The notes: a model not told the origin generated them from the sequence alone. A stretch of 64,000 bases of DNA from Actinoallomurus sp040655075 (GCF_040655075.1 NZ_JBFAJC010000001.1:372001-436000); one strand, 5' to 3'. Counted from the stretch's first letter, positions 8,111 to 15,465 are shown. Numbers and translations are program-made.

Positions 8111-9262
8111 ATGAAACGTTGGGGCATCGCGCTGGCCGCCGTGCTGGCCGGGACGGCCGCGGCGGCCGGGGCCCTGCCCGCCGGGGGCACGACCTCGCCC
8201 CCGCGGGTTCAACGGGCACTGGACACCCTCACCCGCGATGACGGCCTGCCCGGCGCTCTCGCCTGGACGATCGACCGCTCAGGGCGGGTCCGCACCTTCG
8301 TCAGCGGGGTGGGCGACACCGAGACCCGGAGCCCGATGCCGCGTGACGGGCATCTGCGGATGGCCAGCAACGTCAAGTCGATGGTCGCGACCGTGCTGCT
8401 GCAACTGGTCGGCGAGGGCCGGGTCGCGCTGGACGCGTCGCTCGCGACGTACCTGCCCGGTGTGGTGCCGCCGAGTGCCGGCGACGCGAACGTGATCACC
8501 ATCCGGCAGCTGCTGCAGCACACCAGCGGTCTGCACGAGTACTCCGACGGCCTCCCGGACCATCAGGCCTTCGCACCGTTCGTCCACTACGGCCGCGACG
8601 ACCTGCTGCGGCGTGCCTTCGACCACGGTCCCGACTTCCCGCCCGGGACGAAGTGGAGGTATTCCAACACCGGCTACATCCTGCTCGGGATGGTGATCGA
8701 GAAGGTCACCGGTCACCCGTGGCGCGAGGAGGTCACCCGGCGGGTCTTCGACCGCGTGGGGATGCGCGACAGCTACTTCCCCAAGGCCTTCGAGTACGGT
8801 CTGCGCGGCGCGTACGCCCACGGCTACATGCAGCTGCCCGGGGCGGACGGCGCCCCGGTGGAGGCCGACGTCACCCATCTCGACCCGTCGGGCGGGGACG
8901 CCAACGGCGACGGCATTTCCACGCCGGGCGACCTCACCCGCTTCTACACGGCGCTGTTCGGCGGACGCCTGCTGCCGCCCCGCCCGCTCGCGGAGATGGA
9001 GAAGGTCATCGTCACCCCATCGGCGCCGGGCTCGCCGGAGCTCGCCTACGGGCTGGGGGTGGGCCGCTACACGCTGCCCTGCGGGGGATACGCATGGGGC
9101 AACGCCGGCACCACCAAGGGCTTCCAGACGATCTCCGGCCTCACCCTGGACGCCCACGGCAAGGTCGAGCGAACCACGACCATCGAGGTCAACTCCACCT
9201 TCGGGCCACGGCCGGAGGAGGCGACGCACTTCTTCGACGCTCTGTTCGCCGGACTGTGCTGA
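8111..9262 (+). CDS. Secreted serine hydrolase (beta-lactamase / DD-peptidase family)
   Basis: 383 residues with a cleavable signal peptide (about 1-27). The penicillin-binding fold motifs are SNVK (nucleophile Ser and general-base Lys), YSN (second motif, in KWRYSNTGYILLG) and a degenerate third motif near GNAGTTKGF. This fits class C-like carboxypeptidases and esterases of the S12 family; the natural substrate is unknown. ATG 8111 follows a GGAG sequence. It precedes the interrupted ABC exporter locus by 23 bases and may be co-transcribed with it. Confidence 0.9.
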   Translation: MKRWGIALAAVLAGTAAAAGALPAGGTTSPPRVQRALDTLTRDDGLPGALAWTIDRSGRVRTFVSGVGDTETRSPMPRDGHLRMASNVKSMVATVLLQLVGEGRVALDASLATYLPGVVPPSAGDANVITIRQLLQHTSGLHEYSDGLPDHQAFAPFVHYGRDDLLRRAFDHGPDFPPGTKWRYSNTGYILLGMVIEKVTGHPWREEVTRRVFDRVGMRDSYFPKAFEYGLRGAYAHGYMQLPGADGAPVEADVTHLDPSGGDANGDGISTPGDLTRFYTALFGGRLLPPRPLAEMEKVIVTPSAPGSPELAYGLGVGRYTLPCGGYAWGNAGTTKGFQTISGLTLDAHGKVERTTTIEVNSTFGPRPEEATHFFDALFAGLC

Positions 9263-9285
9263 CCGGATCCAAGGAGAACGGACTG

Positions 9286-9423
9286 ATGATCGAAGTACGG
9301 AGACTCACCAAGCGCTATGGAGGCAGGGTCGCGGTCGACGACCTGTCCTTCACGGTCCGGCCCGGAGTGGTCACGGGCTTCCTCGGGCCGAACGGCGCGG
9401 GCAAGCCCGATACGGGATTGTGA
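9286..9423 (+). pseudogene. ABC exporter ATPase, N-terminal fragment cut by element insertion
   Basis: The first 40 codons encode the start of a drug-exporter-type ATPase (LTKRYGG, then GPNGAGK), with AAGGAG nine bases before ATG 9286. Directly after the Walker A lysine codon (9403-9405) the sequence switches to element DNA and stops after five foreign codons at 9423. The remainder of the protein (STTMR onward) resumes in the same frame at 22882. Joined, the two pieces give a normal ATPase of about 301 residues. In the integrated state no functional ATPase can be made from this copy because the P-loop is split. Confidence 0.93.
9391..9420. other. attL, left junction of the integrated element
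   Basis: The chromosomal arm (AACGGCGCGGGCAAG) meets the element arm (CCCGATACGGGATTG). The right junction shares only the short core GG[C/G]AAG, as expected for a large serine integrase rather than a tyrosine integrase with a long core. A reconstructed attP (right-junction element arm plus left-junction element arm) has CCCGTA and TACGGG arms placed symmetrically around AA at 9403-9404, so that dinucleotide is the best guess for the crossover. Confidence 0.8.
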
Positions 9424-9439
9424 CACTCCGGCGACATGT

Positions 9440-9476
9440 CAGGACCCCGTTCCCCAGCAGGGGCAACGGGGTCCTG
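9440..9476. terminator. Strong hairpin terminator at left end of element
   Basis: A 12-bp perfect stem (CAGGACCCCGTT pairing with AACGGGGTCCTG) encloses a second 4-bp stem (CCCC/GGGG). It lies just past the stop of the leftward gene at 9494 and 35 bases from attL. It would end leftward transcription before it reaches the host gene and also rightward transcription arriving from the chromosome. Confidence 0.85.
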
Positions 9477-9493
9477 TGCACGGCGCTCCCGCG

Positions 9494-10105
9494 CTATTCG
9501 TGCAGGTAGAGGAGGGCGGTGATGGTCTTCTTGCAGACGTCGCAGTGCATGGGGGCTTCCTCGGAGGCGAGATCACACTCGACCGTGGTCACGCGGTCGA
9601 GGATGCCCGTTGCCGCTTCCTGCTTCCAGGCGTCGCGCCACCGATGGGTGTTCGCCCGGAGACCGTCGACGTATCGGGCGGTCATCTCGTAGAACGCCCG
9701 AACGCCGTGATCTTTCATGTAGGTCCAGTTGAACTGAAGAGAGCGGAGCGCGATGGGGTAAGGGTGCTCGACCAGACCGCGCGCCCAGCGTTCCGAGACG
9801 TCGTCGATGTCGAGTTGTCTCGCCCGTTCGTCGAGTTCTGCCCACATGCCCTTGTGGTCGTACTCGATGAGTACATCGGCCAGTAGACGTCTTGCCTTTG
9901 CAAGGTTGGCGTCCTTGACAGTGAAGAGCGCTTCTACCGTTGCGTTGGTCTGTTCGTCCTGCTCTTTGCGGGCGGTGTCGATTGCCTGTTTGAGTTGTAC
10001 CGCATAAGCGGCTTCCCAGGACATGCATTCTCCGAAGGTTGCCCAGGGGTCAGGGAAACCTCTTAATTTGATCGCGGCGAAAATGCGGTCGCCTTGCACA
10101 CCCAT
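9494..10105 (-). CDS. Hypothetical protein with C-terminal Cys pair, co-transcribed with HisRS
   Basis: 203 residues, family not recognised. It is mostly helical and charged, with no signal peptide or membrane segment. The C-terminus contains VECDLASEEAPMHCDVCKK, where CDVC plus upstream cysteines could bind zinc. It starts 22 bases after the stop of the element-borne histidyl-tRNA synthetase gene and is on the same strand, so the two are almost certainly one transcript. A function linked to the synthetase (partner, modifier or immunity) is an inference from position only. The codon use has more A/T-ending codons than the chromosome. Confidence 0.75.
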   Translation of the reverse strand: MGVQGDRIFAAIKLRGFPDPWATFGECMSWEAAYAVQLKQAIDTARKEQDEQTNATVEALFTVKDANLAKARRLLADVLIEYDHKGMWAELDERARQLDIDDVSERWARGLVEHPYPIALRSLQFNWTYMKDHGVRAFYEMTARYVDGLRANTHRWRDAWKQEAATGILDRVTTVECDLASEEAPMHCDVCKKTITALLYLHE

Positions 10106-10126
10106 TACCGTGACCTCCTCAGGTCG

Positions 10127-11449
10127 TTACCGTGACGTGACGCATCTTTCCTTTAGATGCGTCACAAGCATTTTGACAGGGACTAGAGCCTGTTCGCCAG
10201 AGTCCATATCCCTCACGGTGATCGATTCTGCGTTGCGTTCTTGTTCGCCGTAGATGAGGGTGAAGCGTGCTCGCCTGTCGGCTGCCCACTTCAATTGCTT
10301 GGCTAGCTTTCGACTTGTTCCTAGGTAGACCTCCGTACGAAGATGCGCATTCCGCAAGTCGGTCGCGAACAGCGCTACGTCAGAGGAAGAGTGTTCGTTC
10401 ATGACCGTGATAGCCACGTCAAGACGCTCTGTCTTGGTTGCGTCGGAGTCGATGAGATCGATGATCCGCTCAACGCCCAGTGAGCCGCCGCAGGCAGGGA
10501 GATCCGGGCCACCCATTGCGCTGATTAGGTGGTCATATCGGCCACCGCTGGCGATCGATCCCGGCATTCCTTCCGCGATCACTTCAAAGATTACTCCGGT
10601 GTAATAGTCCAGGCCACGAACGAGCCGGGGCGTGAACTCGATACGAGCGTCGCCAACGGTTGGGTTGGCTAGTTCTAGGAAATTCTCGATCTCTGCCATC
10701 CCCGAGCGGCCGTCCTCGCTGTCTTTGAGGATGGTTCGCATACGCTCGGCGGCGTCATCCGCAGTCAGGTCACCAACAAGCGTCTCCGCTGTGTCCGAAC
10801 TCAGGGAACGAGAATCGACTAGTTCTCGCGTGACCGCTTCAGGAGAAAGCTTGTCGAGCTTATCCAGCGTGATCAAAGCACCGCCGCCGACATCAGACGG
10901 TACGCTGTACACCTCTAGTAGGCCGGTAAGCGCTCGGCGCGAATTTACGAGGACACGGAAGTTTGCTACTCCCAAACCATCCAGTGCGCCCGTTACCGCA
11001 CCGATAACCTCAGCGTCAGCGAGTGGTGATGTTGACCCGACGACATCGACGTCACATTGCGCGAACTCTCGGAAGCGTCCCTTGCCGGGGCGGTCGGCGC
11101 GCCATACAGGCCCCATGGCGTACCTCTTGTACGGCGTAGGAAGTTGCGACCCATAGGCAGCGACGACGCGGGCTAGCGGAACCGTCATGTCATAGCGAAG
11201 CGCCAGGTCAGCCTCACCCGTGGCCTCGTGCTCGCCGCGACGGAGGATCTTAAAGATCAGCTTGTCGCCTTCGTCGCCGTACTTGCCGGTCAACGTCTCC
11301 AGCCGTTCGAATGCTGGTGTTTGCAGTGGCTCAAAGCCGTATCGTTCGAAGACCTCTTTGATGACTGAGAATACGTAATCTCGTGCGTGTAGGTCGCTCG
11401 CGAGGAAATCCCGCGCACCAGAGGGGGGCTCGAACTGCTGTGACGCCAT
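10127..11449 (-). CDS. hisS: Histidyl-tRNA synthetase, extra copy carried by the element
   Basis: 440 residues, a full-length class II aminoacyl-tRNA synthetase that would charge tRNA-His in the cytosol. Motif 2 is YAMGPVWRADRPGKGRFREF (about 110-129), the histidine-specific HisA segment is RGLDYYTG (278-285), and motif 3 is GGSLGVERI (321-329). A C-terminal anticodon-binding domain (about 342-435) is present, so this is not a HisZ-type paralogue. ATG 11449 is preceded by GGGAG. Cargo copies of tRNA synthetases often give resistance to an inhibitor of the housekeeping enzyme, or serve another pathway; neither can be decided here. The leader contains two hairpins. Confidence 0.95.
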   Translation of the reverse strand: MASQQFEPPSGARDFLASDLHARDYVFSVIKEVFERYGFEPLQTPAFERLETLTGKYGDEGDKLIFKILRRGEHEATGEADLALRYDMTVPLARVVAAYGSQLPTPYKRYAMGPVWRADRPGKGRFREFAQCDVDVVGSTSPLADAEVIGAVTGALDGLGVANFRVLVNSRRALTGLLEVYSVPSDVGGGALITLDKLDKLSPEAVTRELVDSRSLSSDTAETLVGDLTADDAAERMRTILKDSEDGRSGMAEIENFLELANPTVGDARIEFTPRLVRGLDYYTGVIFEVIAEGMPGSIASGGRYDHLISAMGGPDLPACGGSLGVERIIDLIDSDATKTERLDVAITVMNEHSSSDVALFATDLRNAHLRTEVYLGTSRKLAKQLKWAADRRARFTLIYGEQERNAESITVRDMDSGEQALVPVKMLVTHLKERCVTSR

Positions 11450-11465
11450 GATGGAACTCCCTTCT

Positions 11466-11539
11466 CCCAAGACCGTAGCTTGGGAACGGACCCATTTGAA
11501 CCGGGCAAACTGGCTGCATCCGGACAAAGTCTCGTCCGG
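11466..11539 (-). promoter_or_regulatory. Two hairpins in the hisS leader
   Basis: Going downstream on the minus strand, the first hairpin is CCGGAC/GTCCGG (11520-11539, 8-nt loop) and the second is CCCAAG/CTTGGG (11466-11484, 7-nt loop). The second ends 17 bases before the hisS start and would lie close to the ribosome-binding site. The pair may tune expression by attenuation or translation, but no T-box consensus (TGGNACCGCG) was found. The remaining gap, 11540-11768, shows no gene. Confidence 0.5.
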
Positions 11540-11768
11540 CTCGCTACGCCCGATGATGTGATGTTACAGGCAACCACGCTACACAGTCCGAGCATCGCGA
11601 TACCCACACTTCACCATAAGCCCCTGTATTAACTTCGTGTCAGTTCTGGCGCTTTCCTCACCAGTCCCTCAATGCGATAGAGCCAAGCACGACTACACGC
11701 CTAGGTGGCGCGCCCGCAGGGGGTTCGAGCGCGCCACCCGTCCCGACTTTTGCCTGCGGCTGTGGGGG

Positions 11769-12278
11769 CTAGTTATCGCCTCCCTCAGCCTCGCCATAGT
11801 CAGGGATTTCCGAAAGTGGCTTCCAGCCATCCGGAGGGAGAACGTAGGTATGCTGACGAGAACGAATGCCCAGGTAGCCCGCCTGCTTAGCCACCTCGAT
11901 CGCGCCATCGAGATTTGTCGTCCTGGCTACGCCAAGCCGTTGCGCCCATACGACGCGGTTCGGCATTATGTCTCCAGGCTTGTAGTCGCCGCGCCTTATC
12001 TTGCCGATGATCCGAATCGCTATAGCGCGTTCGTATCGCTTGACTGGCTTTATTCTCGGCAGAGGCGGATCGCACTCTACCGTCTCGCGTATACGCCAGT
12101 CTGACCGCATGCCTTCGAGGCGCGGGATTGAGAACAGCGCGTTGTACGCTGCCTCTTTGCTCCGAGACTCCGCATGGTAGGTGACATACCGGATGCGCCT
12201 TTGATCGATCTGATTGCCGGCGTCTTCCATCGTCTCACCGTCAACGCGACGGACGAAGGTGACTTGAAAAGTGGGCAT
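11769..12278 (-). CDS. GntR-like winged-helix regulator of the element
   Basis: 169 residues. The second half carries a GntR-type winged helix: AIRIIGKIRRGDYKPGD, then WAQRLGVARTTNLDGAIEVAKQAGYLGIR, and the wing ending in YVLPP. The first half is not recognised and does not look like a standard effector domain, which would follow the HTH in this family. ATG 12278 follows GGGAG at a somewhat long distance. Actinomycete integrative elements often encode GntR regulators (KorSA type) that silence transfer and excision, so this is the likely master repressor, by inference. It overlaps the preceding small gene by 38 bases. Confidence 0.78.
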   Translation of the reverse strand: MPTFQVTFVRRVDGETMEDAGNQIDQRRIRYVTYHAESRSKEAAYNALFSIPRLEGMRSDWRIRETVECDPPLPRIKPVKRYERAIAIRIIGKIRRGDYKPGDIMPNRVVWAQRLGVARTTNLDGAIEVAKQAGYLGIRSRQHTYVLPPDGWKPLSEIPDYGEAEGGDN

Positions 12279-12495
12279 TCGTTCCAATCTCCCAGAAACG
12301 GACGTACGGGGGATACTTCCGCTGGATGCCAAGTATCGCTGCTTCTATGTGAAGCATTGACTTGACAGAGCACCACCCGATTTCCAGGTAGCGCCAATGA
12401 AGCAGCCAGTAGCAACGCGCCGAAGGGTCATAGGCGATGATCCATTCGGAGAACCGTGCTTTGATGTGCTCTATGGTGAGAGTCTCATCGATCAC
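12241..12495 (-). CDS. Small hypothetical protein, coupled to the ATPase-domain gene
   Basis: 84 residues starting with GTG 12495, which overlaps the stop of the upstream gene (GTGA). The product is rich in aromatic residues (EWIIAYDPSARCYWLLHWRYLEIGW) and shows no membrane segment or signal. No family was recognised. The tight overlaps on both sides, with the ATPase-like gene before and the GntR-like gene after, support a real gene in a three-gene operon. Confidence 0.6.
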   Translation of the reverse strand: MIDETLTIEHIKARFSEWIIAYDPSARCYWLLHWRYLEIGWCSVKSMLHIEAAILGIQRKYPPYVRFWEIGTNAHFSSHLRPSR

Positions 12496-12899
12496 GAGAA
12501 CCGCCTCACCATCACCCAGACGACTTTCCCTCCTGACAGACTTCGGAAGATGCCGTATCGGCGGGCGCATTTCTTGACGATCGGGATACCTCGCCCCTTT
12601 TCCCCGATCAGGCTTAGGCGCTTCGGTTGCGGAAGGTCGTCTACAGGGTCATAGACGTAGATGGCGACGAGATCCTTTATGGGGAAGATCGATATCTCGA
12701 TCTTCTTGCCGGGGGCTGCAATGATCGAGTTCGTTGCCAGTTCTGACACGATCAACTCTCCGTCGTCGATCGTGTCAGGGCTACAGCCAAGCCCTTTCAG
12801 ACACTCGCGTGCGAACGTACGGGCGCGCTTGGCCTCTATGGGGTGACCCTCGATCGTTAGCGTCCGAACGGCATCCAGCTCCGTAGTGCTCTGGCCCAT
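12492..12899 (-). CDS. Anti-sigma-like ATP-binding protein (HATPase_c / RsbW type)
   Basis: 135 residues with a GHKL ATPase fold. The N-box is ELIVSELATNSIIAA and the G-box GEKGRGIPIVKKCARRYG; the protein has no histidine-kinase dimerisation domain. Such single-domain proteins are very common in actinomycetes and act as serine kinases/anti-sigma factors or regulators in element control circuits. It is divergent from the XRE regulator gene (13061) and is the first gene of a leftward operon with two further regulators or small proteins. The target is unknown. Confidence 0.85.
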   Translation of the reverse strand: MGQSTTELDAVRTLTIEGHPIEAKRARTFARECLKGLGCSPDTIDDGELIVSELATNSIIAAPGKKIEISIFPIKDLVAIYVYDPVDDLPQPKRLSLIGEKGRGIPIVKKCARRYGIFRSLSGGKVVWVMVRRFS

Positions 12900-13023
12900 G
12901 ACATGGCTCCCGCCTTGATGGCTTGTCTCTCGCGCAAGCTCTGTCCAGAGTTCCCACGTCGGGCTACGCTCCGGAAGGGAGGGGTCACCAACGCACAGAG
13001 ATTTCGAGTCAATCCCCGAGTCG

Positions 13024-13041
13024 ACTAGAGTTCACTAGAGT
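13024..13041. promoter_or_regulatory. Direct repeat ACTAGAGT upstream of XRE gene
   Basis: ACTAGAGT occurs at 13024-13031 and 13034-13041, ten bases apart, 20 bases before the XRE start and preceded by a related GAGTC-rich stretch. One turn of spacing suggests binding of a regulator, probably XRE autoregulation; TAGAGT could also serve as a -10 element. Confidence 0.55.
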
Positions 13042-13060
13042 CGGACAGAAAGGCACCGAC

Positions 13061-13837
13061 ATGGGCAATCCCCCCAGCCCGGCACTGATCAAGCTCTCAG
13101 CAGCCATCAGGCGGCATCGGAAGCGCGCCGGTCAGACACAGGCGGCGCTAGCCAAGGAGATTCCCTGCTCAGACAAGACGATCAGCGCCATCGAGACGGG
13201 GAGAGAGCGTCCATCGCGAGAGATGGTGATCGCGATAGAGAAGGCGCTCAATGTGTCCGACGGGGCGCTAGTCGATCTCTTCGACCTACTAGAACATGAG
13301 AGCCTGCCACGCTGGGTACGTGACTGGCTCGTCGAAGAACGCCGGGCGTCTAGACTCCGCTCGTACGAGCAAGCCATCGTCCCCGGTCTATTGCAGACCG
13401 AGGATTACGCGAGAGTTCTTCTGAACGGGAACGAGGTAGCGGTACAAACACGAATCGAGCGTCAGGCGATTCTTTCGGCAGACCCTCCGCCGAAGCTGCA
13501 CTTTGTTATCGACGAAGCGGTGCTATATCGCGACAAGGGTGGCAGCAAAGTAATGCATGATCAACTGATGCGTCTCGTTGAGTGTGTATCAGAACAGACC
13601 ACCGTTCAGGTCGTCCCATCCGATGCCAGCCCGAGACTGTCTGGTGCCTTCACGATCGGGACCATAGACGGTAGCGAGGTAGCTTATGTAGACACAGCGG
13701 TTCGCGGAATCGTCACCAGCAGCCACGAGGACATAGCCACCTTAGAGGATGTGTGGGAGACGATCCGCAGTCATGCACTATCCCTACGAGAGTCTCTGAA
13801 TTACATCAGAAGAACGGCGGAAGAGAAATGGATCTGA
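13061..13837 (+). CDS. XRE-family regulator with DUF5753 domain
   Basis: 258 residues. The N-terminal helix-turn-helix (about 10-65: QTQAALAKEIPCSDKTISAIETGRERPS) is followed by the actinomycete DUF5753 effector domain, with LRSYEQAIVPGLLQTEDYARVLL and a C-terminal EVAYVDTAVRG...W block. ATG 13061 has AGAAAGG upstream; the longer open frame to 12923 overlaps the promoter region and was not used. It is followed by an overlapping DUF397 gene, the usual partner. Such pairs act like regulatory or toxin-antitoxin-type modules in Streptomyces and relatives. It may control the element together with the divergent ATPase-like gene. Confidence 0.93.
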   Translation: MGNPPSPALIKLSAAIRRHRKRAGQTQAALAKEIPCSDKTISAIETGRERPSREMVIAIEKALNVSDGALVDLFDLLEHESLPRWVRDWLVEERRASRLRSYEQAIVPGLLQTEDYARVLLNGNEVAVQTRIERQAILSADPPPKLHFVIDEAVLYRDKGGSKVMHDQLMRLVECVSEQTTVQVVPSDASPRLSGAFTIGTIDGSEVAYVDTAVRGIVTSSHEDIATLEDVWETIRSHALSLRESLNYIRRTAEEKWI

Positions 13838-13923
13838 CGGACGCACTGTGGCGCAAGTCGAAGCGAAGCAGCGACAACGGCGGCAACTGCGTTGAGGTGA
13901 CCGTAATCACCGACGCTAAGTGA
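13828..13923 (+). CDS. Short DUF397 protein, partner of the XRE regulator
   Basis: 31 residues (MDLTDALWRKSKRSSDNGG, then NCVEVTVITDAK). It overlaps the XRE gene by ten bases in another frame. The WRKS...NGGNCVEV core is the DUF397 hallmark, but family members usually run to about 60 residues with a RDSKDP and FT.EW.AF tail that is missing here. It is either a naturally short form or truncated by the in-frame TGA at 13921. A strong terminator follows. Confidence 0.8.
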   Translation: MDLTDALWRKSKRSSDNGGNCVEVTVITDAK

Positions 13924-13967
13924 TCCGCAACCACATGACCGAGCATTGCTGGTCATAGCATTACCGA

Positions 13968-14010
13968 CAGCAGAAATGGCCTCCGCATCATGCGGAGGCC
14001 ATTTCTGCTG
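13968..14010. terminator. 20-bp perfect hairpin, bidirectional terminator
   Basis: A perfect 20-bp stem with a TCA loop (13988-13990). It ends the XRE-DUF397 transcript and faces the converging leftward gene ending at 14095, so it probably works in both directions. There is no gene between 13924 and 14094. Confidence 0.88.
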
Positions 14011-14094
14011 CTTCCAGTCGGAAGCGCCGAATGACGCGAGGGGGCAAGGGGCGCGAGACGCGCGGTCCCCTTGGCCCACCCGTCGCGGGTACTA

Positions 14095-14358
14095 CTACTC
14101 TTCCGAGCGACCTTTGAGCCGCCGTGCGGCTGCCAGAGCCACCGTGACGGCCGAACAGGCCATCAGCGTCAGGAGGCCACAGCCGGTATCGGCCGGTGCG
14201 ATGTCGGAGCGCTTAACCTCGGTCAGTACCTGCCCGCCGAAATCCACGGTATAGGTACCCAGGAAGCTAACCGACCGGACGACCCCTATCGAACCCTTCG
14301 GGACCGGTCGCATGTGCCCCAGATTCCGCGTTGCTCTTACTTGGTCCCCACGTTTCAT
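14095..14358 (-). CDS. Small hypothetical protein with SH3-like start and C-terminal helix
   Basis: 87 residues from ATG 14358. The first half (MKRGDQVRATRNLG, then GSIGVVRSVSFLGTYTVDFGGQ) has the glycine-turn and beta pattern of small SH3-barrel or KOW-like domains. The C-terminal part (GLLTLMACSAVTVALAAARRL) is a probable membrane helix ending in positive charges. It lies 19 bases after the preceding leftward gene, so the two are co-transcribed. No function is recognised. Confidence 0.62.
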   Translation of the reverse strand: MKRGDQVRATRNLGHMRPVPKGSIGVVRSVSFLGTYTVDFGGQVLTEVKRSDIAPADTGCGLLTLMACSAVTVALAAARRLKGRSEE

Positions 14359-14377
14359 GTCCTCAGCCTCACCACAA

Positions 14378-14791
14378 TCACTGATCGGGATATGCGAGGT
14401 TGTATCTGATTTGGAACGCAAGCCGTCGCAGTAGTTCCTTTTCGCGACTCTTGCGCAAGGTAACCGGTTTAATTCCGAGTGTCTTGGCGGCTCTCTCGCG
14501 TCGGTCCATTAGGTTCATTCCGGCGGATTCATCGTTCGCGAGAGCGAGAAGAACCGATAGTCCTTCCGTAATATGTCCGCCGAGATCGCTGATGCCACGC
14601 CTAATTATCTTCTCGGCCCAGTAGGCGCGTGCCTCTAGCGGGCAGTCCCGAAAACCGGGGATGAGAAGAGTGATGACCGATGGCGCATAGGTGAACAGTT
14701 CATCTGCTCTAGCGCCATGGTAAAGCGTGTCGTGTAATGCCCCTTCCAATTGTTCGCGGTCCACGGTATGGGCTGGTTGCTGCAACGGCAT
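14378..14791 (-). CDS. Hypothetical protein with possible HTH
   Basis: 137 residues from ATG 14791, chosen because GAGGAAAGG lies five bases upstream; the longer frame to 14956 has no such site. It is a helical, charged protein. The segment RRERAAKTLGIKPVTLRKSREKE near the C-terminus resembles a sigma-70 region 4-like or Fis-like helix-turn-helix, so a DNA-binding role is possible. It is the first gene of a leftward pair whose promoter region abuts the 11-bp repeat array, so the array could contain its control site. Confidence 0.65.
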   Translation of the reverse strand: MPLQQPAHTVDREQLEGALHDTLYHGARADELFTYAPSVITLLIPGFRDCPLEARAYWAEKIIRRGISDLGGHITEGLSVLLALANDESAGMNLMDRRERAAKTLGIKPVTLRKSREKELLRRLAFQIRYNLAYPDQ

Positions 14792-15065
14792 CACGGCCTT
14801 TCCTCGCATCGGCTGCCCTGCGTGGCCATCAGCGAACGAACGATCATGCCACCGATCGCTGACGCTGCGTATCCGGGTAAACCCGTACATCCACCCTCTT
14901 GGGCCGCTAACCTGCGGCGATTCGCACCACTTGCCCAAGCTTCCCGCCGTGGTCAACGGCGCGAGTCAGGTCACGCTGCGCTAACGCTGGCCTGACGCAT
15001 CGCTGATCGGCCAGAGCTACCGTGATGCCGCTAGCGCCTCACAAATGGCCTGTGACCTGCGCCGA

Positions 15066-15160
15066 TATCACTGATTTACCACTGCCGTACCACTGGCTTA
15101 CCAGTCATCTACCACCAATCGACCACTCAAATACCACCCACGTACCACTCTCCTACCACT
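15066..15160. repeat. Nine-unit 11-bp phased repeat array (iteron/clt-like)
   Basis: The consensus TACCACT recurs every 11 bases exactly. Units start at 15066 (TATCACT), 15077, 15088, 15099 (TACCAGT), 15110 (TACCACC), 15121 (GACCACT), 15132 (TACCACC), 15143 and 15154. The four bases between units are not conserved. All units lie on one helix face, so the array could bind a row of proteins: a replication initiator (iterons), a transfer ATPase (as clt repeats of Streptomyces plasmids, 8-bp units with short spacers) or a repressor. It sits in the 475-base gap 14792-15266 between the leftward small genes and the rightward transfer operon; the rest of the gap shows no gene. Confidence 0.9.
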
Positions 15161-15266
15161 TTTATCCGCACCCCTTGATATGGCGCGAACCGTGGTGATG
15201 GTATCGGCACCCCGTAAGCACAGTCGGCGCGATCGTTTGCGCCACTACGCAGAAAGGAGATCGCAT

Positions 15267-15458
15267 GTGAAAAACCCATCGCTGCATGACCCGTACGACC
15301 TAGTTTTGGTCGTGGCCGGCGTCCTGTACGCGCGCGGCCACACGCAAATCCGGTTCGACGAGCGCGCGATAGCCCGCGCGATTCCCGCAGCAAGAGAAAT
15401 GCTGTGGGCACTCGGCATAACCCCGATCGAATCTCACCCCCGAAACCACGGAAGGTAG
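15267..15458 (+). CDS. Small hypothetical protein, first gene of the transfer operon
   Basis: 63 residues beginning with GTG 15267, placed just after AAAGGAG. The product (MKNPSLHDPYDLVLVVAG..., ending in LWALGITPIESHPRNHGR) has a DERAIARAIPAAREMLWALGI helix pair and no membrane segment. No family was recognised. It lies downstream of the 11-bp array and eight bases before the next small gene, so it opens the rightward operon. Confidence 0.65.
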   Translation: MKNPSLHDPYDLVLVVAGVLYARGHTQIRFDERAIARAIPAAREMLWALGITPIESHPRNHGR

Positions 15459-15465
15459 GCCACAA

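Noticed and set aside
9440..9476. Hairpin as part of the attachment site
   Set aside because: It lies 35 bases inside the element and has no counterpart at attR; its form and place next to a stop codon fit a terminator.
11450..11640. T-box riboswitch or tRNA-like leader before the mobile hisS
   Set aside because: GGTTCAAAT resembles a T-loop, but the flanking bases do not pair as a T-stem, no acceptor stem can be built, and the T-box TGGNACCGCG core is missing.
12923..13060. N-terminal extension of the XRE regulator
   Set aside because: It overlaps the divergent promoter and the ACTAGAGT repeats, while ATG 13061 has a good ribosome-binding site and gives the normal family length.
15066..15160. 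Possible CRISPR array
   Set aside because: Units are 7 bp with 4-bp spacers at an 11-bp period; CRISPR repeats and spacers are each about 25-40 bp, and no cas gene is present.
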